Shown: one piece after another, positions 1 to 7,412 of the stretch
Position numbering within the stretch: the stretch's first letter is position 1
Layout: each line of letters begins with the position of its first letter
Source: Rubrobacter sp.
GTDB lineage: Bacteria > Actinomycetota > Rubrobacteria > Rubrobacterales > Rubrobacteraceae
Length of the DNA stretch: 30,562 bases
Reading direction: 5' to 3'
Assembly: GCA_013695335.1 (NCBI GenBank)
Contig: JACDAR010000208.1
Location: 1 to 30,562, forward strand
The notes under the pieces: generated by a model
Database searches by the model: none
Told to the model about the DNA's origin: nothing
What the model saw: only the letters and a program-made list of their open reading frames with translations
Translations under genes and position numbers: made by a program

Positions 1-2
1 AT

Positions 3-1127
3 CCAGATGTTGGAGGAATAGCGTTCGTGGCCCGGGACATAACCGAGCGCAAAGGGCTCGAGGAGAGATTACGCGAAAGCGAAAAACGCTTCCGAATGCT
101 GGTTGAGAACATGTGGGATTTTATTCTGATCAGCGACGTTGACGGTTTCATACGATACGTGAGCCCCTCGATCGAGTGGGTGCTGGGCTACACGCCGGAA
201 GAGTTCTCCACTTTCAAACCATCTAACGTCGTTCATCCAGATGATATCGAGTACGTGATGAGCCAGATAGGTAAGGCAGCAGAGGAATCCGGGGTAAGGG
301 TCTCAGGGGAAGGCAGATACCGGCACAAAGACGGCTCTTGGCGCTGGATCGAGACGGTCGCCAATAGTCTGTTAGGCGATCCGGACGTGGTCACGTTGAT
401 CATCAGCGGTCGGGACACGACCGAGCGCAAGCTGGCCGAGGAGGAGATCCGGCGCCTCAACGAGACCCTCGAAACTCGGGTCGAGGAGCGTACCGCGCAA
501 CTTGAGGGTATGGTCGCCAAGCTGGAGGCGCAGGAGCAGATGCTGCGGGAGAGCGAAGAACAGTTCCGCACCGCCTTCGAGCAGGCCGCCGTCGGCATGG
601 CCCACATCTCCCTCGACGGACGGTACCTGAGGGTCAACGAGAAGTTCTGCGAGATCACGGGCTACGCCCGCGAGGACTTGTTCGGGCTAACCTTCAAGGA
701 CATAACCCACCCCGGTGACCTCGATAACGATCTGGACCACTTCAACCGAATGCTTTCAGGCGAGATCGACGATTACACGACCGAGAAACGATACATCAGG
801 AAAGACTATTCGCAGGTCTGGGCGAGGTTGTCGGTGTCGCTGGTGCGCGACGCTGCGGGAGACCCTGGCTACTTCAAGTCCGTCGCCGAAGACATCACCG
901 CGCGCAAGCAGGCCGAACTTCTTCTCCGGTCACTGACGGCGCGGGAGGTGGAGATCCTGCGTCTCCTGGCGCTAGGGTACACGAACCGGGATATCTCGGA
1001 ACTCATGTTCAGCATCAGCACCATCAAGAACCACGTGCAAAACATCTTCTCCAAGCTGGATGCTACCGACCGTACCCAGGCGGCCGTCCGCGCCGTCGAA
1101 CTCGGCCTCGTAGACCCCGAAACGTAG
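3..1127 (+). CDS. PAS-PAS-LuxR sensor/regulator, 5'-truncated by window edge
   Basis: The frame is open to the left edge. The GTG at 27 is not the true start, because the residues before it read PDVGGIAF and run straight into VARDITERK, the typical end of a PAS/PAC domain, so at least one more PAS domain lies upstream. Counting from base 27, there is a PAS domain at about residues 20-135 closed by SGRDTTERK, a coiled coil at about 140-180 (LNETLETRVEERTAQLEGM), a second PAS domain at about 180-295 ending EDITARKQAE, and a LuxR-type helix-turn-helix at about 300-365 (LTAREVEILRLLALGYTNRDI then STIKNHV). No receiver or kinase domain is visible. It is inferred to be a one-component transcription factor that couples PAS ligand or redox sensing directly to DNA binding. 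Its target is unknown; purU begins 57 bases downstream but has its own promoter. Confidence 0.85.
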   Translation, partial: PDVGGIAFVARDITERKGLEERLRESEKRFRMLVENMWDFILISDVDGFIRYVSPSIEWVLGYTPEEFSTFKPSNVVHPDDIEYVMSQIGKAAEESGVRVSGEGRYRHKDGSWRWIETVANSLLGDPDVVTLIISGRDTTERKLAEEEIRRLNETLETRVEERTAQLEGMVAKLEAQEQMLRESEEQFRTAFEQAAVGMAHISLDGRYLRVNEKFCEITGYAREDLFGLTFKDITHPGDLDNDLDHFNRMLSGEIDDYTTEKRYIRKDYSQVWARLSVSLVRDAAGDPGYFKSVAEDITARKQAELLLRSLTAREVEILRLLALGYTNRDISELMFSISTIKNHVQNIFSKLDATDRTQAAVRAVELGLVDPET

Positions 1128-1146
1128 CATCGTAGCCGGAGCCTCG

Positions 1147-1175
1147 TTGCGATGTCTCCCCGGCATCCGTAGTAT
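1147..1175 (+). promoter_or_regulatory. Promoter of purU, probably leaderless
   Basis: A -35-like TTGCGA (1147-1152), a 17-base spacer and a -10-like TAGTAT (1170-1175) precede the GTG at 1184. Transcription would start around 1182, leaving almost no leader. No Shine-Dalgarno sequence precedes the GTG (bases read attaccgccc). Each box matches its consensus at 4 of 6 positions. Confidence 0.5.
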
Positions 1176-1183
1176 TACCGCCC

Positions 1184-2035
1184 GTGGGCTACAACCTCAG
1201 ACTCACCATATCCTGCCCGGACAAACGAGGTCTGATCTCTGCCCTCTCCTCCTTCGTCGCCATGCACGACGGCAACATCCTCTCCGCTGACCAGTACGTG
1301 AGCGACGGGGAACGTTTCTTCATGCGCCTGGAGATCGAAGGTAAAGGCTTCGGCCTGGAGCGCGAGGAGTTCGACGCCGCCTTCGCGCCCCTCGCCCGCC
1401 GCCACGGGATGGACTGGCGCACGAGCCACACCGACATCCCGAAGCGCATGTCTATCCTGGTCTCCCGCTATGACCACTGTCTCATAGACATCCTCTGGCG
1501 CTGGGACGCCGGGGAGCTGGACGCCGACATCCCGCTCGTCGTCTCCAACCACCCCGACCTCGCCCCGCGCGTCGAGGCTTATGGCATCCCGTTCCACCAC
1601 CTCCCGGTGACGAAGGCGACAAAGGTGGAGCAGGAAGCGGAGATGCTGGAACTCCTCTCCGAACACGAGATAGACGTGGTCGTGCTTGCCCGGTACATGC
1701 AGATATTGGGACCGGATTTCATTGCCGCCTACCCCGAGGGGATCATCAACATCCACCACTCTTTCCTGCCGGCCTTCGTCGGGGCGGACCCGTACCGCCG
1801 GGCGCACGAGCGGGGCGTGAAGACCATCGGGGCGACGGCCCACTACGTCACCGAGGAGCTGGACGCCGGTCCCATCATCCACCAGGATGTGGCCCACGTC
1901 ACCCACAGGGCCACCGTGGAGGACCTCGTCCGCCTGGGCCGCGAGGTCGAGCGCCGCGTCCTCGCCCGCGCCGTCCACTGGCGTCTGGAGGACCGCATCC
2001 TGTTGGACGGGACCCGTACCGTCGTGTTCGAGTAG
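1184..2035 (+). CDS. purU: Formyltetrahydrofolate deformylase PurU
   Basis: 283 aa, the usual PurU length. It hydrolyses 10-formyl-tetrahydrofolate to formate and tetrahydrofolate in the cytoplasm, balancing one-carbon pools and supplying formate for purine synthesis. An N-terminal ACT domain (about 1-80, beginning LRLTISCPDKRGLISALS) precedes a formyltransferase domain (about 88-283). The catalytic set of this fold is visible: N189 and H191/H192 in INIHHSFLPAF, and D228 in LDAGPII. The GTG start at 1184 gives the complete ACT strand; no ribosome binding site is visible, in keeping with the predicted leaderless promoter. No one-carbon partner gene is adjacent. Confidence 0.93.
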   Translation: MGYNLRLTISCPDKRGLISALSSFVAMHDGNILSADQYVSDGERFFMRLEIEGKGFGLEREEFDAAFAPLARRHGMDWRTSHTDIPKRMSILVSRYDHCLIDILWRWDAGELDADIPLVVSNHPDLAPRVEAYGIPFHHLPVTKATKVEQEAEMLELLSEHEIDVVVLARYMQILGPDFIAAYPEGIINIHHSFLPAFVGADPYRRAHERGVKTIGATAHYVTEELDAGPIIHQDVAHVTHRATVEDLVRLGREVERRVLARAVHWRLEDRILLDGTRTVVFE

Positions 2036-2038
2036 GAA

Positions 2039-2146
2039 TCAGTCCTCATGCCGCGCCGGGTCCTCTTTCTCGAAGGAGACCATGACGGTTCTCTGGTAAG
2101 CGGCGCGGTCTTCGAGGCGAGCGTGCCAGGCCTGGAGGTCGGGCAT
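2039..2146 (-). pseudogene. C-terminal remnant of a glutathione S-transferase-like gene
   Basis: Read on the minus strand, 35 codons give MPDLQAWHARLEDRAAYQRT, then VMVSFEKED and a TGA stop. This resembles the closing helix of glutathione S-transferases (P-x-L-x-A-W-x-x-R-L-x-x-R-x-A-x-Q-R). Upstream of 2146 on that strand the frame stays open briefly but reads as low-quality sequence with no GST-like residues. Only the 3' end of the gene therefore survives. Its stop lies 4 bases from the purU stop, tail to tail. The family call is from memory of the motif and moderately sure. Confidence 0.5.
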
Positions 2147-2147
2147 C

Positions 2148-2213
2148 GCCGCCGACTGGGTCCTGGACCTGTTCTTCTCCCCGGCCGTCACCCAGATCCG
2201 GGAGCGGGAGTAG
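2148..2213 (+). pseudogene. C-terminal remnant, possibly of an NDH-2-like oxidoreductase
   Basis: The plus frame reads AADWVLDLFFSPAVTQIRER, then E and TAG. This looks like the C-terminal segment of actinobacterial type II NADH dehydrogenase-like flavoproteins, which commonly end in a pattern such as (D/N)W-x-L-D-L-F-F-x-R-D-x-x-Q. No start codon or upstream part exists in this frame. The fragment begins where the GST-like remnant on the other strand begins, so both lost their 5' ends at the same point. Confidence 0.35.
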
Positions 2214-2216
2214 CAG

Positions 2217-2247
2217 CGGGCCAGGATCATGGGAAGATCCTGGCCCG
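2217..2247. terminator. 12-bp perfect inverted repeat without T-tract
   Basis: CGGGCCAGGATC (2217-2228), a 7-base loop and GATCCTGGCCCG (2236-2247) form a perfect 12-bp stem. It lies 22 bases past the stop of the minus-strand RTX-type gene and about 180 bases past purU, so it could terminate transcription from both sides. Neither side carries a T-run. U-tract-free hairpin terminators are reported in high-GC actinomycetes; an operator or other palindromic site is the alternative. Confidence 0.5.
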
Positions 2248-2269
2248 ATCATGACGAAGGAGTCGCCGG

Positions 2270-2749
2270 CTAATTTATCGTTTCGCAGTCGTAGAGGATG
2301 TCGTCGAACAGGTCCCCATCCGCAATACGGTCGGCGTAGACGGTGTCGTTGTCGAGAACGGTCGTGCCGGGGCTCCTGTAGATCCCGCAGTCAATATAGT
2401 CCAAGACGTCATCGTCAGCGTAGATGCCGTCCGCGCCGTTGCCGCCGTACAGCAAGTCGAAACCATCGCCGCCGAAGAGGCCATCCGCGCCGGAGCCGCC
2501 GCTCACCTCGTCGTTGCCGGCGCCTCCGCTGAGGTACATATCGCCGTTGGCGCCGCCGTCGATCTCATCATTACCGCCGCGCCCTCTGAGGATGTCGTCG
2601 CCGCCCAGGCCGTACATCACGTCGCGGTTGGCTGTGCCGTTTCTGGTGTCGTCGCCGTTGGTGCCCACTATGGTCGCCGCCAGGGCCACCCCGCTGCCCA
2701 GGACCAGCGCCACCAGCATCGTCGTTATCATCAGGGATACTCTTCCCAT
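2270..2749 (-). CDS. Small secreted RTX-type calcium-binding repeat protein
   Basis: 159 aa. The first 25 or so residues form a Sec-type signal peptide (MGRVSLMITTMLVALVLGSG, with an ALA-type cleavage site near 23-25). Residues about 28-120 carry degenerate nonapeptide repeats of the GGxGxDxL type (YGLGGDDIL, GRGGNDEI, SGGAGNDEV, GGDGFDLL, GGNGADGI), which in RTX proteins fold as a calcium-binding beta roll. The C-terminal part has DYIDCG and YDCET around two cysteines, a layout common in short exported actinobacterial members and possibly a disulfide. AGGAG stands 6 bases before the ATG. A possible -10-like GATACT precedes it on the minus strand. Function unknown; it is too short to be a toxin or protease on its own. 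Confidence 0.85.
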   Translation of the reverse strand: MGRVSLMITTMLVALVLGSGVALAATIVGTNGDDTRNGTANRDVMYGLGGDDILRGRGGNDEIDGGANGDMYLSGGAGNDEVSGGSGADGLFGGDGFDLLYGGNGADGIYADDDVLDYIDCGIYRSPGTTVLDNDTVYADRIADGDLFDDILYDCETIN

Positions 2750-3053
2750 CCACGTCTCCTTTCACCGAAAGTATCCTGCTTCCGCCCGTCCACAAATCGG
2801 GTCGTTGGCGCGGTCAGCGCCGCACGGGCCTCGTCTTCGCCGTCTCGTGCTATTTTAGTGCCAAATAGTGTTACCCTGCCACCCCAAAATCCTCTATGGA
2901 GCGTGACGGACGGCGGGTGCCCGATCCACGGAATACCTGGCTAACACCTTCGACCTGTCCTCCACCGGGCAGCGGATGAAACCCGGCGCCCGTCTCCGCG
3001 CTCGTTTCGGAAGTCCGTAAAGTCCCGGTCCATCGGTTAAGATAGCGGTTCGT
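2750..3053. other. 304-base divergent intergenic region between RTX-type gene and hisZ
   Basis: Holds the promoters of the minus-strand RTX-type gene and of the plus-strand his operon. Neither a T-box antiterminator (AGGGTGGNACCGCG-like) nor a leader peptide with clustered His codons is visible, so control of the his operon is not explained by the sequence. One weak hairpin, CCGGG (2965-2969) with CCCGG (2982-2986), lies 68 bases before hisZ. Confidence 0.5.
3038..3043 (+). promoter_or_regulatory. Candidate -10 box of the his operon
   Basis: TAAGAT ends 10 bases before the hisZ ATG and there is no Shine-Dalgarno sequence in between, so the operon mRNA could be nearly leaderless. No convincing -35 box sits at the right distance, so this is weak. 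Confidence 0.3.
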
Positions 3054-4313
3054 ATGGATCGTCTGCCGACCAGAAAATTCACCACCACGCCGGGCACCAG
3101 GGATATCCTGCCGCCCGAGTCCACCAGGCTCCTGGACGCGCAGGACCGGGTGCGGGAGCGGTTCCGCATGTTCGGGTTCCGCGAGGTCGTGACGCCAGCT
3201 TTGGAGTACGCTGAGGTCCTCGAAGAACCCAAGCTCAGGGATACTTCCTTCAAGCTCTTCGACCCCGACAACCAGACGCTTTTGCTGCGGCCGGAGATGA
3301 CCACGCCCATCGCACGCCTCGCCGCCCAGAGCCTCGCTGGCAGCCCGCCGCCGTACAGGCTCTCTTATTCCCTGCCTGTGTACCGTCGGGCGAACGTCGG
3401 GCGCGGGCAGAGCGCCGAGTTCCATCAGGCTGGCGTCGAGGTCGTTGGCTCCGGAAGCCCTGCCGAAGACGCAGGGACCATGGCCCTGCTCGTTGACGTA
3501 CTCCAGACGCTCGGCCTCAGCGCCCCTGGGGACTTCGCGGTGGTGCTCGGACAATCAGCTTTCTACGCTGGATTCCTCAGCCATGCGGCCCCCGAAGCCG
3601 CCCCAAGTCTCCTCGCGGCGCTCGCCGCCAAGGATCTCGTGCGGGTGGACGAGCTGGCCAGGGGTCTCCCCGAAAAAATCGGCGCGGCGGTCAGGGAGAT
3701 ACCGCGACTCGTTGGACCCGCGACGGACGGCTCGGTTCTCGACGAGGCCGCCAGGTACGCTGGCGATCTCGCAGGCGGTGAGGCAGTGGCGGCGTTGGAG
3801 AATCTGCGGGAGATACTGGCCCACCTCGAAGCCCACGGGTGTCTCGGGGCCACGATACTGGACCTCGGCCTGATCGGGCGCCGCGACTACTATACAGGCG
3901 CGGTCTACGAGGTCTACGCGTCGGGTCTCGGCTTCACGGTAGCCAACGGAGGCCGCTACGACAACCTCCTCCATCGCTTCGGTAAGGATCTCCCGGCGAC
4001 GGGGTTCGCGATCTCACTGGAACGTCTCGTCTCCATCCTCCCTCACGAAGAAGCCGCGCCCTTGCTCGTGCTAGTCGGCGCATCTATCGAAACCACCCGC
4101 ACCGCCAACGAACTGCGCTCCTCTGGCGTCCCCGTATTGCAACTAGCCGAAGACCTGGAGCCCGAGGATGCGTCCCGCTACGCCCGTTCCGTGGATGCGG
4201 CCTGGATCTGCTACCCTGCCGCCCCCGATGGCCTGAAGCTCGCCCCATCGGAAGCCGACAGCGAGTTCTTCCTCACCACGCCGGAGGGTGTGGCAGGGGA
4301 GGTGCTGCGATGA
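3054..4313 (+). CDS. hisZ: ATP phosphoribosyltransferase regulatory subunit HisZ
   Basis: 419 aa. It is a catalytically inactive paralogue of histidyl-tRNA synthetase that assembles with short-form HisG and carries histidine feedback control of the first step of histidine synthesis. The synthetase-like core is visible: PGTRDILPPES near residue 13, LRPEMTTPIARLAA in place of motif 1/2 surroundings, YRRANVGRGQSAEFHQAGVE near 104-123, and IGRRDYYTGAVYEVYASGLG near 278-297 in place of the HisRS LVRGLDYYTG segment. The tail after about residue 335 is only loosely like an anticodon-binding domain. The partner HisG starts in a 4-base ATGA overlap, which makes HisZ far likelier than a true HisRS. The ATG at 3054 has no ribosome binding site. 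Confidence 0.88.
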   Translation: MDRLPTRKFTTTPGTRDILPPESTRLLDAQDRVRERFRMFGFREVVTPALEYAEVLEEPKLRDTSFKLFDPDNQTLLLRPEMTTPIARLAAQSLAGSPPPYRLSYSLPVYRRANVGRGQSAEFHQAGVEVVGSGSPAEDAGTMALLVDVLQTLGLSAPGDFAVVLGQSAFYAGFLSHAAPEAAPSLLAALAAKDLVRVDELARGLPEKIGAAVREIPRLVGPATDGSVLDEAARYAGDLAGGEAVAALENLREILAHLEAHGCLGATILDLGLIGRRDYYTGAVYEVYASGLGFTVANGGRYDNLLHRFGKDLPATGFAISLERLVSILPHEEAAPLLVLVGASIETTRTANELRSSGVPVLQLAEDLEPEDASRYARSVDAAWICYPAAPDGLKLAPSEADSEFFLTTPEGVAGEVLR

Positions 4314-4957
4314 GCGGGCTACGGGTGGCCGTGCCAAAGGGCGCAATCTTCGAGGACGCGCTGCGCGCGCTCGGCGGGGCCGGGCTGCCTGTCGGGGTGT
4401 TGCGGGAGAACGGGCGGCGGCTCATCTACGAGGCGAGAGGGACCGAGTTCATAGTGAGTCGGCCCTCTGACGTGCCAGTGTTCGTGGAATATGGGGCCGC
4501 CGACGTTGGAATCGTTGGCAAGGATGTGCTCGAGGAACAGGAGCCGAACGTCGTCGAGCTTCGGGATCTCGGGACCGGGGCGTGCCGTATGATCCTGGCC
4601 GCCTCAGCCGCCGGGGCCGCACGAGTCGAGGAGGCAATAGACAGGGCCGAGGTCGTGCGGGTGGCGACCAAGTTCCCGCGCACGGCCCGCCGCTACTTCG
4701 AGAACAGAGGCCGTCAGGCCGAAGTCATCGCGCTGCACGGCTCCATCGAACTGGCCCCGCTCGTCGGGCTTGCCGAGTGCATAGTGGACCTCACGGCCAC
4801 GGGCACGACGTTGCGCGAGAACGACCTCGTCGTGCTGGATGAGATCTCCACCTCCACGGCGCGGGTGATCGCCAACCGTGGAGCCTATCGCCTGAAGAAC
4901 CGCGAGGTCTCGAAGCTGCTGGAGGCCATGCAAGCCGAAGGAGCCATCCGTGGTTAG
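4310..4957 (+). CDS. hisG: ATP phosphoribosyltransferase, short form (HisG-S)
   Basis: 215 aa, the length of the short form that lacks the C-terminal regulatory domain and needs HisZ. It catalyses ATP plus PRPP to phosphoribosyl-ATP. Family features include LRVAVPKGAIFEDAL at the N terminus, FVEYGAADVGIVGKDVLEE at about 61-79, VATKFPRTARRYF near 122-134, and the PRPP-binding-like loop LTATGTTLRENDL at about 161-173. Its start overlaps hisZ by 4 bases and its end overlaps hisD by 8, which implies translational coupling. Confidence 0.92.
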   Translation: MSGLRVAVPKGAIFEDALRALGGAGLPVGVLRENGRRLIYEARGTEFIVSRPSDVPVFVEYGAADVGIVGKDVLEEQEPNVVELRDLGTGACRMILAASAAGAARVEEAIDRAEVVRVATKFPRTARRYFENRGRQAEVIALHGSIELAPLVGLAECIVDLTATGTTLRENDLVVLDEISTSTARVIANRGAYRLKNREVSKLLEAMQAEGAIRG

Positions 4958-6200
4958 AAAACTCGACGCCCGCGACGCGAGCCCCGAAGAGATAGTCGGC
5001 CAGCTCCGGCGGCCTGGCGGATTCCTCTCCAAAAGGATTCGCGAAACCGCCAGGGGCATCGTAGATGATGTGCGCGAGAGGGGCGATGAAGCCGTTCTCG
5101 AGTACACCGGGCGTCTCGACGGGGTGAGGCCGGACCCGATGCGCGTGCCTGTGCAGGAGATGGATCAGGCCCGTAAATCATTGACGACCGATCTCGAGGA
5201 GAGCTTCCGATTCGCTATCGAGAACGTGCGCCTTTTCCACAAGCGGGAGATGGATCGATCGTGGGAGATGTCCCGCAACGGCGCAACCACCGGCCAGCGG
5301 GTACGTCCGCTCAGGAGGGTCGGGATCTACGTCCCCGGCGGTCATGGGGCGTACCCGAGCACCCTGATGATGGCTGCGGTCCCCGCGATGGTGGCTAGCG
5401 TCGAGGGGATATGCGTGTGCGCCCCGCCTGGACGTGACGGGCGGGTGAGCGAATGGGTCCTTGCGGTTGCGGGCCTGCTCGGGTTAGAAGAAATCCACGC
5501 CATCGGGGGAGCCCAGGCCATTGCGGCGATGGCGTTCGGGACGGAGAGCGTCGCGCCGGTCAACAAGGTTGTTGGTCCTGGCAACGACTACGTGACGGCT
5601 GCCAAGCTGGAGGTCTTCGGGACCGTCGGGATAGACGCTCCGCAAGGGCCGAGCGAGGTGGTTGTGATCGCGGATTCCGGCGCCTTCCCCGAGCGCGTCG
5701 CCCGCGACCTGATGGCCCAGGCCGAACACCTCTCCGGCGCTTCAGCCATCCTTCTTTCTCCCAGCGCGGAACTGATAAAGAGCGTGGAGCCGCTACTTTC
5801 AGGCGAGCCAGCTGAACTCATCACGCTGGTGCGGGTGCGGGATCTGTCACAGGCTGCGGATCTTTCCAACCACTACGCTCCGGAGCACGCGCATATCATC
5901 TCCGAGGACCACGAGGCTGTCCTGAACGATCTTCGCGAGGTCGGCATGGTCGCCATCGGCGACATGAGCCCGGTGGCCCTTGGAGATTACGCAGCGGGAC
6001 CATCCCACTCGTTGCCGACGGGTGGCGCGGCTGCGTGGGCATCGGCGCTCGGAACGCACGATTTCGTCGCCCGCACCAACTACATCAACTTCACGGCCGG
6101 GGCGCTCGGGGAGATCGGACCTCATGTGGAGCGGCTCGCGCACCTCGAAGGCTTCGAGAACCACGCCGAAAGCGTCGCCGTGAGACGGCGCAAGAATTGA
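4950..6200 (+). CDS. hisD: Histidinol dehydrogenase HisD
   Basis: 416 aa, slightly short for the family (about 430). It oxidises L-histidinol to histidine in two NAD-dependent steps using a zinc ion. Diagnostic stretches are YVPGGHGAYPSTLMMAAVPA, GGAQAIAAMAFGTESV, VVGPGNDYVTAAK and APQGPSEVVVIAD. The zinc/catalytic residues are present in AQAEHLSGA, in NHYAPEHAHI (the conserved Glu-His pair) and in the C-terminal LEGFENHAES. Translation starts at GTG 4950 inside the end of hisG; the next in-frame start would delete conserved N-terminal sequence. Confidence 0.94.
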   Translation: MVRKLDARDASPEEIVGQLRRPGGFLSKRIRETARGIVDDVRERGDEAVLEYTGRLDGVRPDPMRVPVQEMDQARKSLTTDLEESFRFAIENVRLFHKREMDRSWEMSRNGATTGQRVRPLRRVGIYVPGGHGAYPSTLMMAAVPAMVASVEGICVCAPPGRDGRVSEWVLAVAGLLGLEEIHAIGGAQAIAAMAFGTESVAPVNKVVGPGNDYVTAAKLEVFGTVGIDAPQGPSEVVVIADSGAFPERVARDLMAQAEHLSGASAILLSPSAELIKSVEPLLSGEPAELITLVRVRDLSQAADLSNHYAPEHAHIISEDHEAVLNDLREVGMVAIGDMSPVALGDYAAGPSHSLPTGGAAAWASALGTHDFVARTNYINFTAGALGEIGPHVERLAHLEGFENHAESVAVRRRKN

Positions 6201-6201
6201 T

Positions 6202-6206
6202 GGAGG
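6202..6206 (+). promoter_or_regulatory. Ribosome binding site that fixes the hisB start
   Basis: GGAGG lies 5 bases before the ATG at 6212. The earlier in-frame ATG at 6200, which overlaps the hisD stop, has no comparable site, so 6212 is preferred. Confidence 0.6.
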
Positions 6207-6211
6207 ATCAG

Positions 6212-6796
6212 ATGTCGCGTATCGGACAGGCGGAGCGAAAAACCGGAGAGACGTTCGTGCGGGTGCGCCTCGACCTGGATGGCGAGGGCACGGCCGACGT
6301 CTCAACGGGCGTCGGGTTTTTCGACCACATCCTGCACCTGCTGGCCCATCATTCAGGCATGGACCTGGCGGTGGAGGCCGAGGGCGATACCTGGGTGGAC
6401 GACCATCACACAGTCGAGGACGCGGGGCTGGTGCTCGGACGCGCTTTCGATGAGGCGCTGGGGGATCGTTCAGGCATCACGCGTTTCGCCGACGCAAGCG
6501 CGCCGCTCATCGAGGCGATGAGCACCGTTGTCGTTGACCTCGGCGGGCGTTCGCACCTCACCTGCAACCTCGGGCCGATGCCGGAGAAGATCGGGACTTT
6601 CGACGTGGAACTGTTCCCCGAGTTCCTGCGAGCCTTCACCCAGTATGGCCGCTTCACGCTCCACGTCAACTGCCACTATGGCGAGAACGCCCACCACAAG
6701 GTCGAATCCGGCGTCAAGGCGATGGCCGTAGCATTGCGGGTCGCCATCGCCCCGAGGGGCAGCGGCAGCGCTTCCACGAAAGGCGTAATAGATTGA
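6212..6796 (+). CDS. hisB: Imidazoleglycerol-phosphate dehydratase HisB
   Basis: 194 aa from ATG 6212, the normal length of the monofunctional enzyme. It dehydrates imidazole-glycerol phosphate to imidazole-acetol phosphate. The metal-binding signatures of the family are intact: GVGFFDHILHLLAHHSGMDL, DDHHTVEDAGLVLG and CHYGENAHHKVESGVKAMAV. There is no fused phosphatase domain, so histidinol-phosphate must be dephosphorylated by another protein; the HisN-like gene at the window end is a candidate. The open frame extends upstream into hisD, but that part is out-of-frame hisD sequence. The last bases TTGA overlap the hisH start. Confidence 0.95.
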   Translation: MSRIGQAERKTGETFVRVRLDLDGEGTADVSTGVGFFDHILHLLAHHSGMDLAVEAEGDTWVDDHHTVEDAGLVLGRAFDEALGDRSGITRFADASAPLIEAMSTVVVDLGGRSHLTCNLGPMPEKIGTFDVELFPEFLRAFTQYGRFTLHVNCHYGENAHHKVESGVKAMAVALRVAIAPRGSGSASTKGVID

Positions 6797-7404
6797 ACGT
6801 CGCGGTAGTTGACTACGACGCTGGCAACACCTTATCCGTGACGCGCGCGCTGGAGAAGGTTGGTGCGAAGGTTGATCTGACGCCGGATCCGGAACGGGTT
6901 GTAAACGCGGATGCTGTCGTACTTCCCGGGGTTGGAGCGTTCGGAGACTGCGTGCGGAAGCTCGAAGAGCGCGGGATGGATGTCGCGTGCCGCGACGTTT
7001 TCGAGGCTGGAACCCCATTCCTGGGTGTGTGCGTGGGTTTGCAGGTGCTGTTCGAGGGGTCTGAGGAGTCGCCTGGCGTCGAGGGGCTTGGCATCCTGCC
7101 TGGGATCGTGCGGCGTTTCCGGGCGGGAGACTTGAAAGTTCCGCACATGGGCTGGAACGAACTGGATGTGCGTCGGGCGCATCCTGTCCTCGAAGGCGCG
7201 GACGGTGAGGCTTTCTACTTCGTGCATTCCTACCATCCTGAGCCTGGTTCGGAGAATGACCTGCTCGCAACCTCAGACTACGGAACACCTTTCTGCGCCG
7301 CCGCCGGAAGGGAGAACCTTGCCGCCGTCCAGTTCCACCCTGAGAAGAGCAGCCGGGCCGGCCTCCATCTCTACGAAAACTTCCTCGCCTGGGCGAGGGC
7401 GTAA
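6793..7404 (+). CDS. hisH: Imidazole glycerol phosphate synthase glutaminase subunit HisH
   Basis: 203 aa class I glutamine amidotransferase that feeds ammonia to HisF. The nucleophile is C80 in FLGVCVGLQVLFEGSEE, and the His-Glu pair is H182/E184 in QFHPEKSS. The oxyanion strand is seen in LPGVGAFGDC. The start is a TTG sharing 4 bases with the hisB stop. The partner hisF is not in this window, although it usually follows hisA, so the synthase must be completed from elsewhere. Confidence 0.93.
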   Translation: MNVAVVDYDAGNTLSVTRALEKVGAKVDLTPDPERVVNADAVVLPGVGAFGDCVRKLEERGMDVACRDVFEAGTPFLGVCVGLQVLFEGSEESPGVEGLGILPGIVRRFRAGDLKVPHMGWNELDVRRAHPVLEGADGEAFYFVHSYHPEPGSENDLLATSDYGTPFCAAAGRENLAAVQFHPEKSSRAGLHLYENFLAWARA

Positions 7405-7412
7405 AGCGAGTC

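Noticed and set aside
2251..2858. Plus-strand frames opposite the RTX-type gene
   Set aside because: They are Arg/Ser/Pro-rich antisense shadows; the minus frame has a signal peptide, repeats and a ribosome site.
2750..3053. T-box or histidine leader-peptide attenuator before hisZ
   Set aside because: No AGGGTGGNACCGCG-like antiterminator and no small frame rich in His codons; only one weak 5-bp stem.
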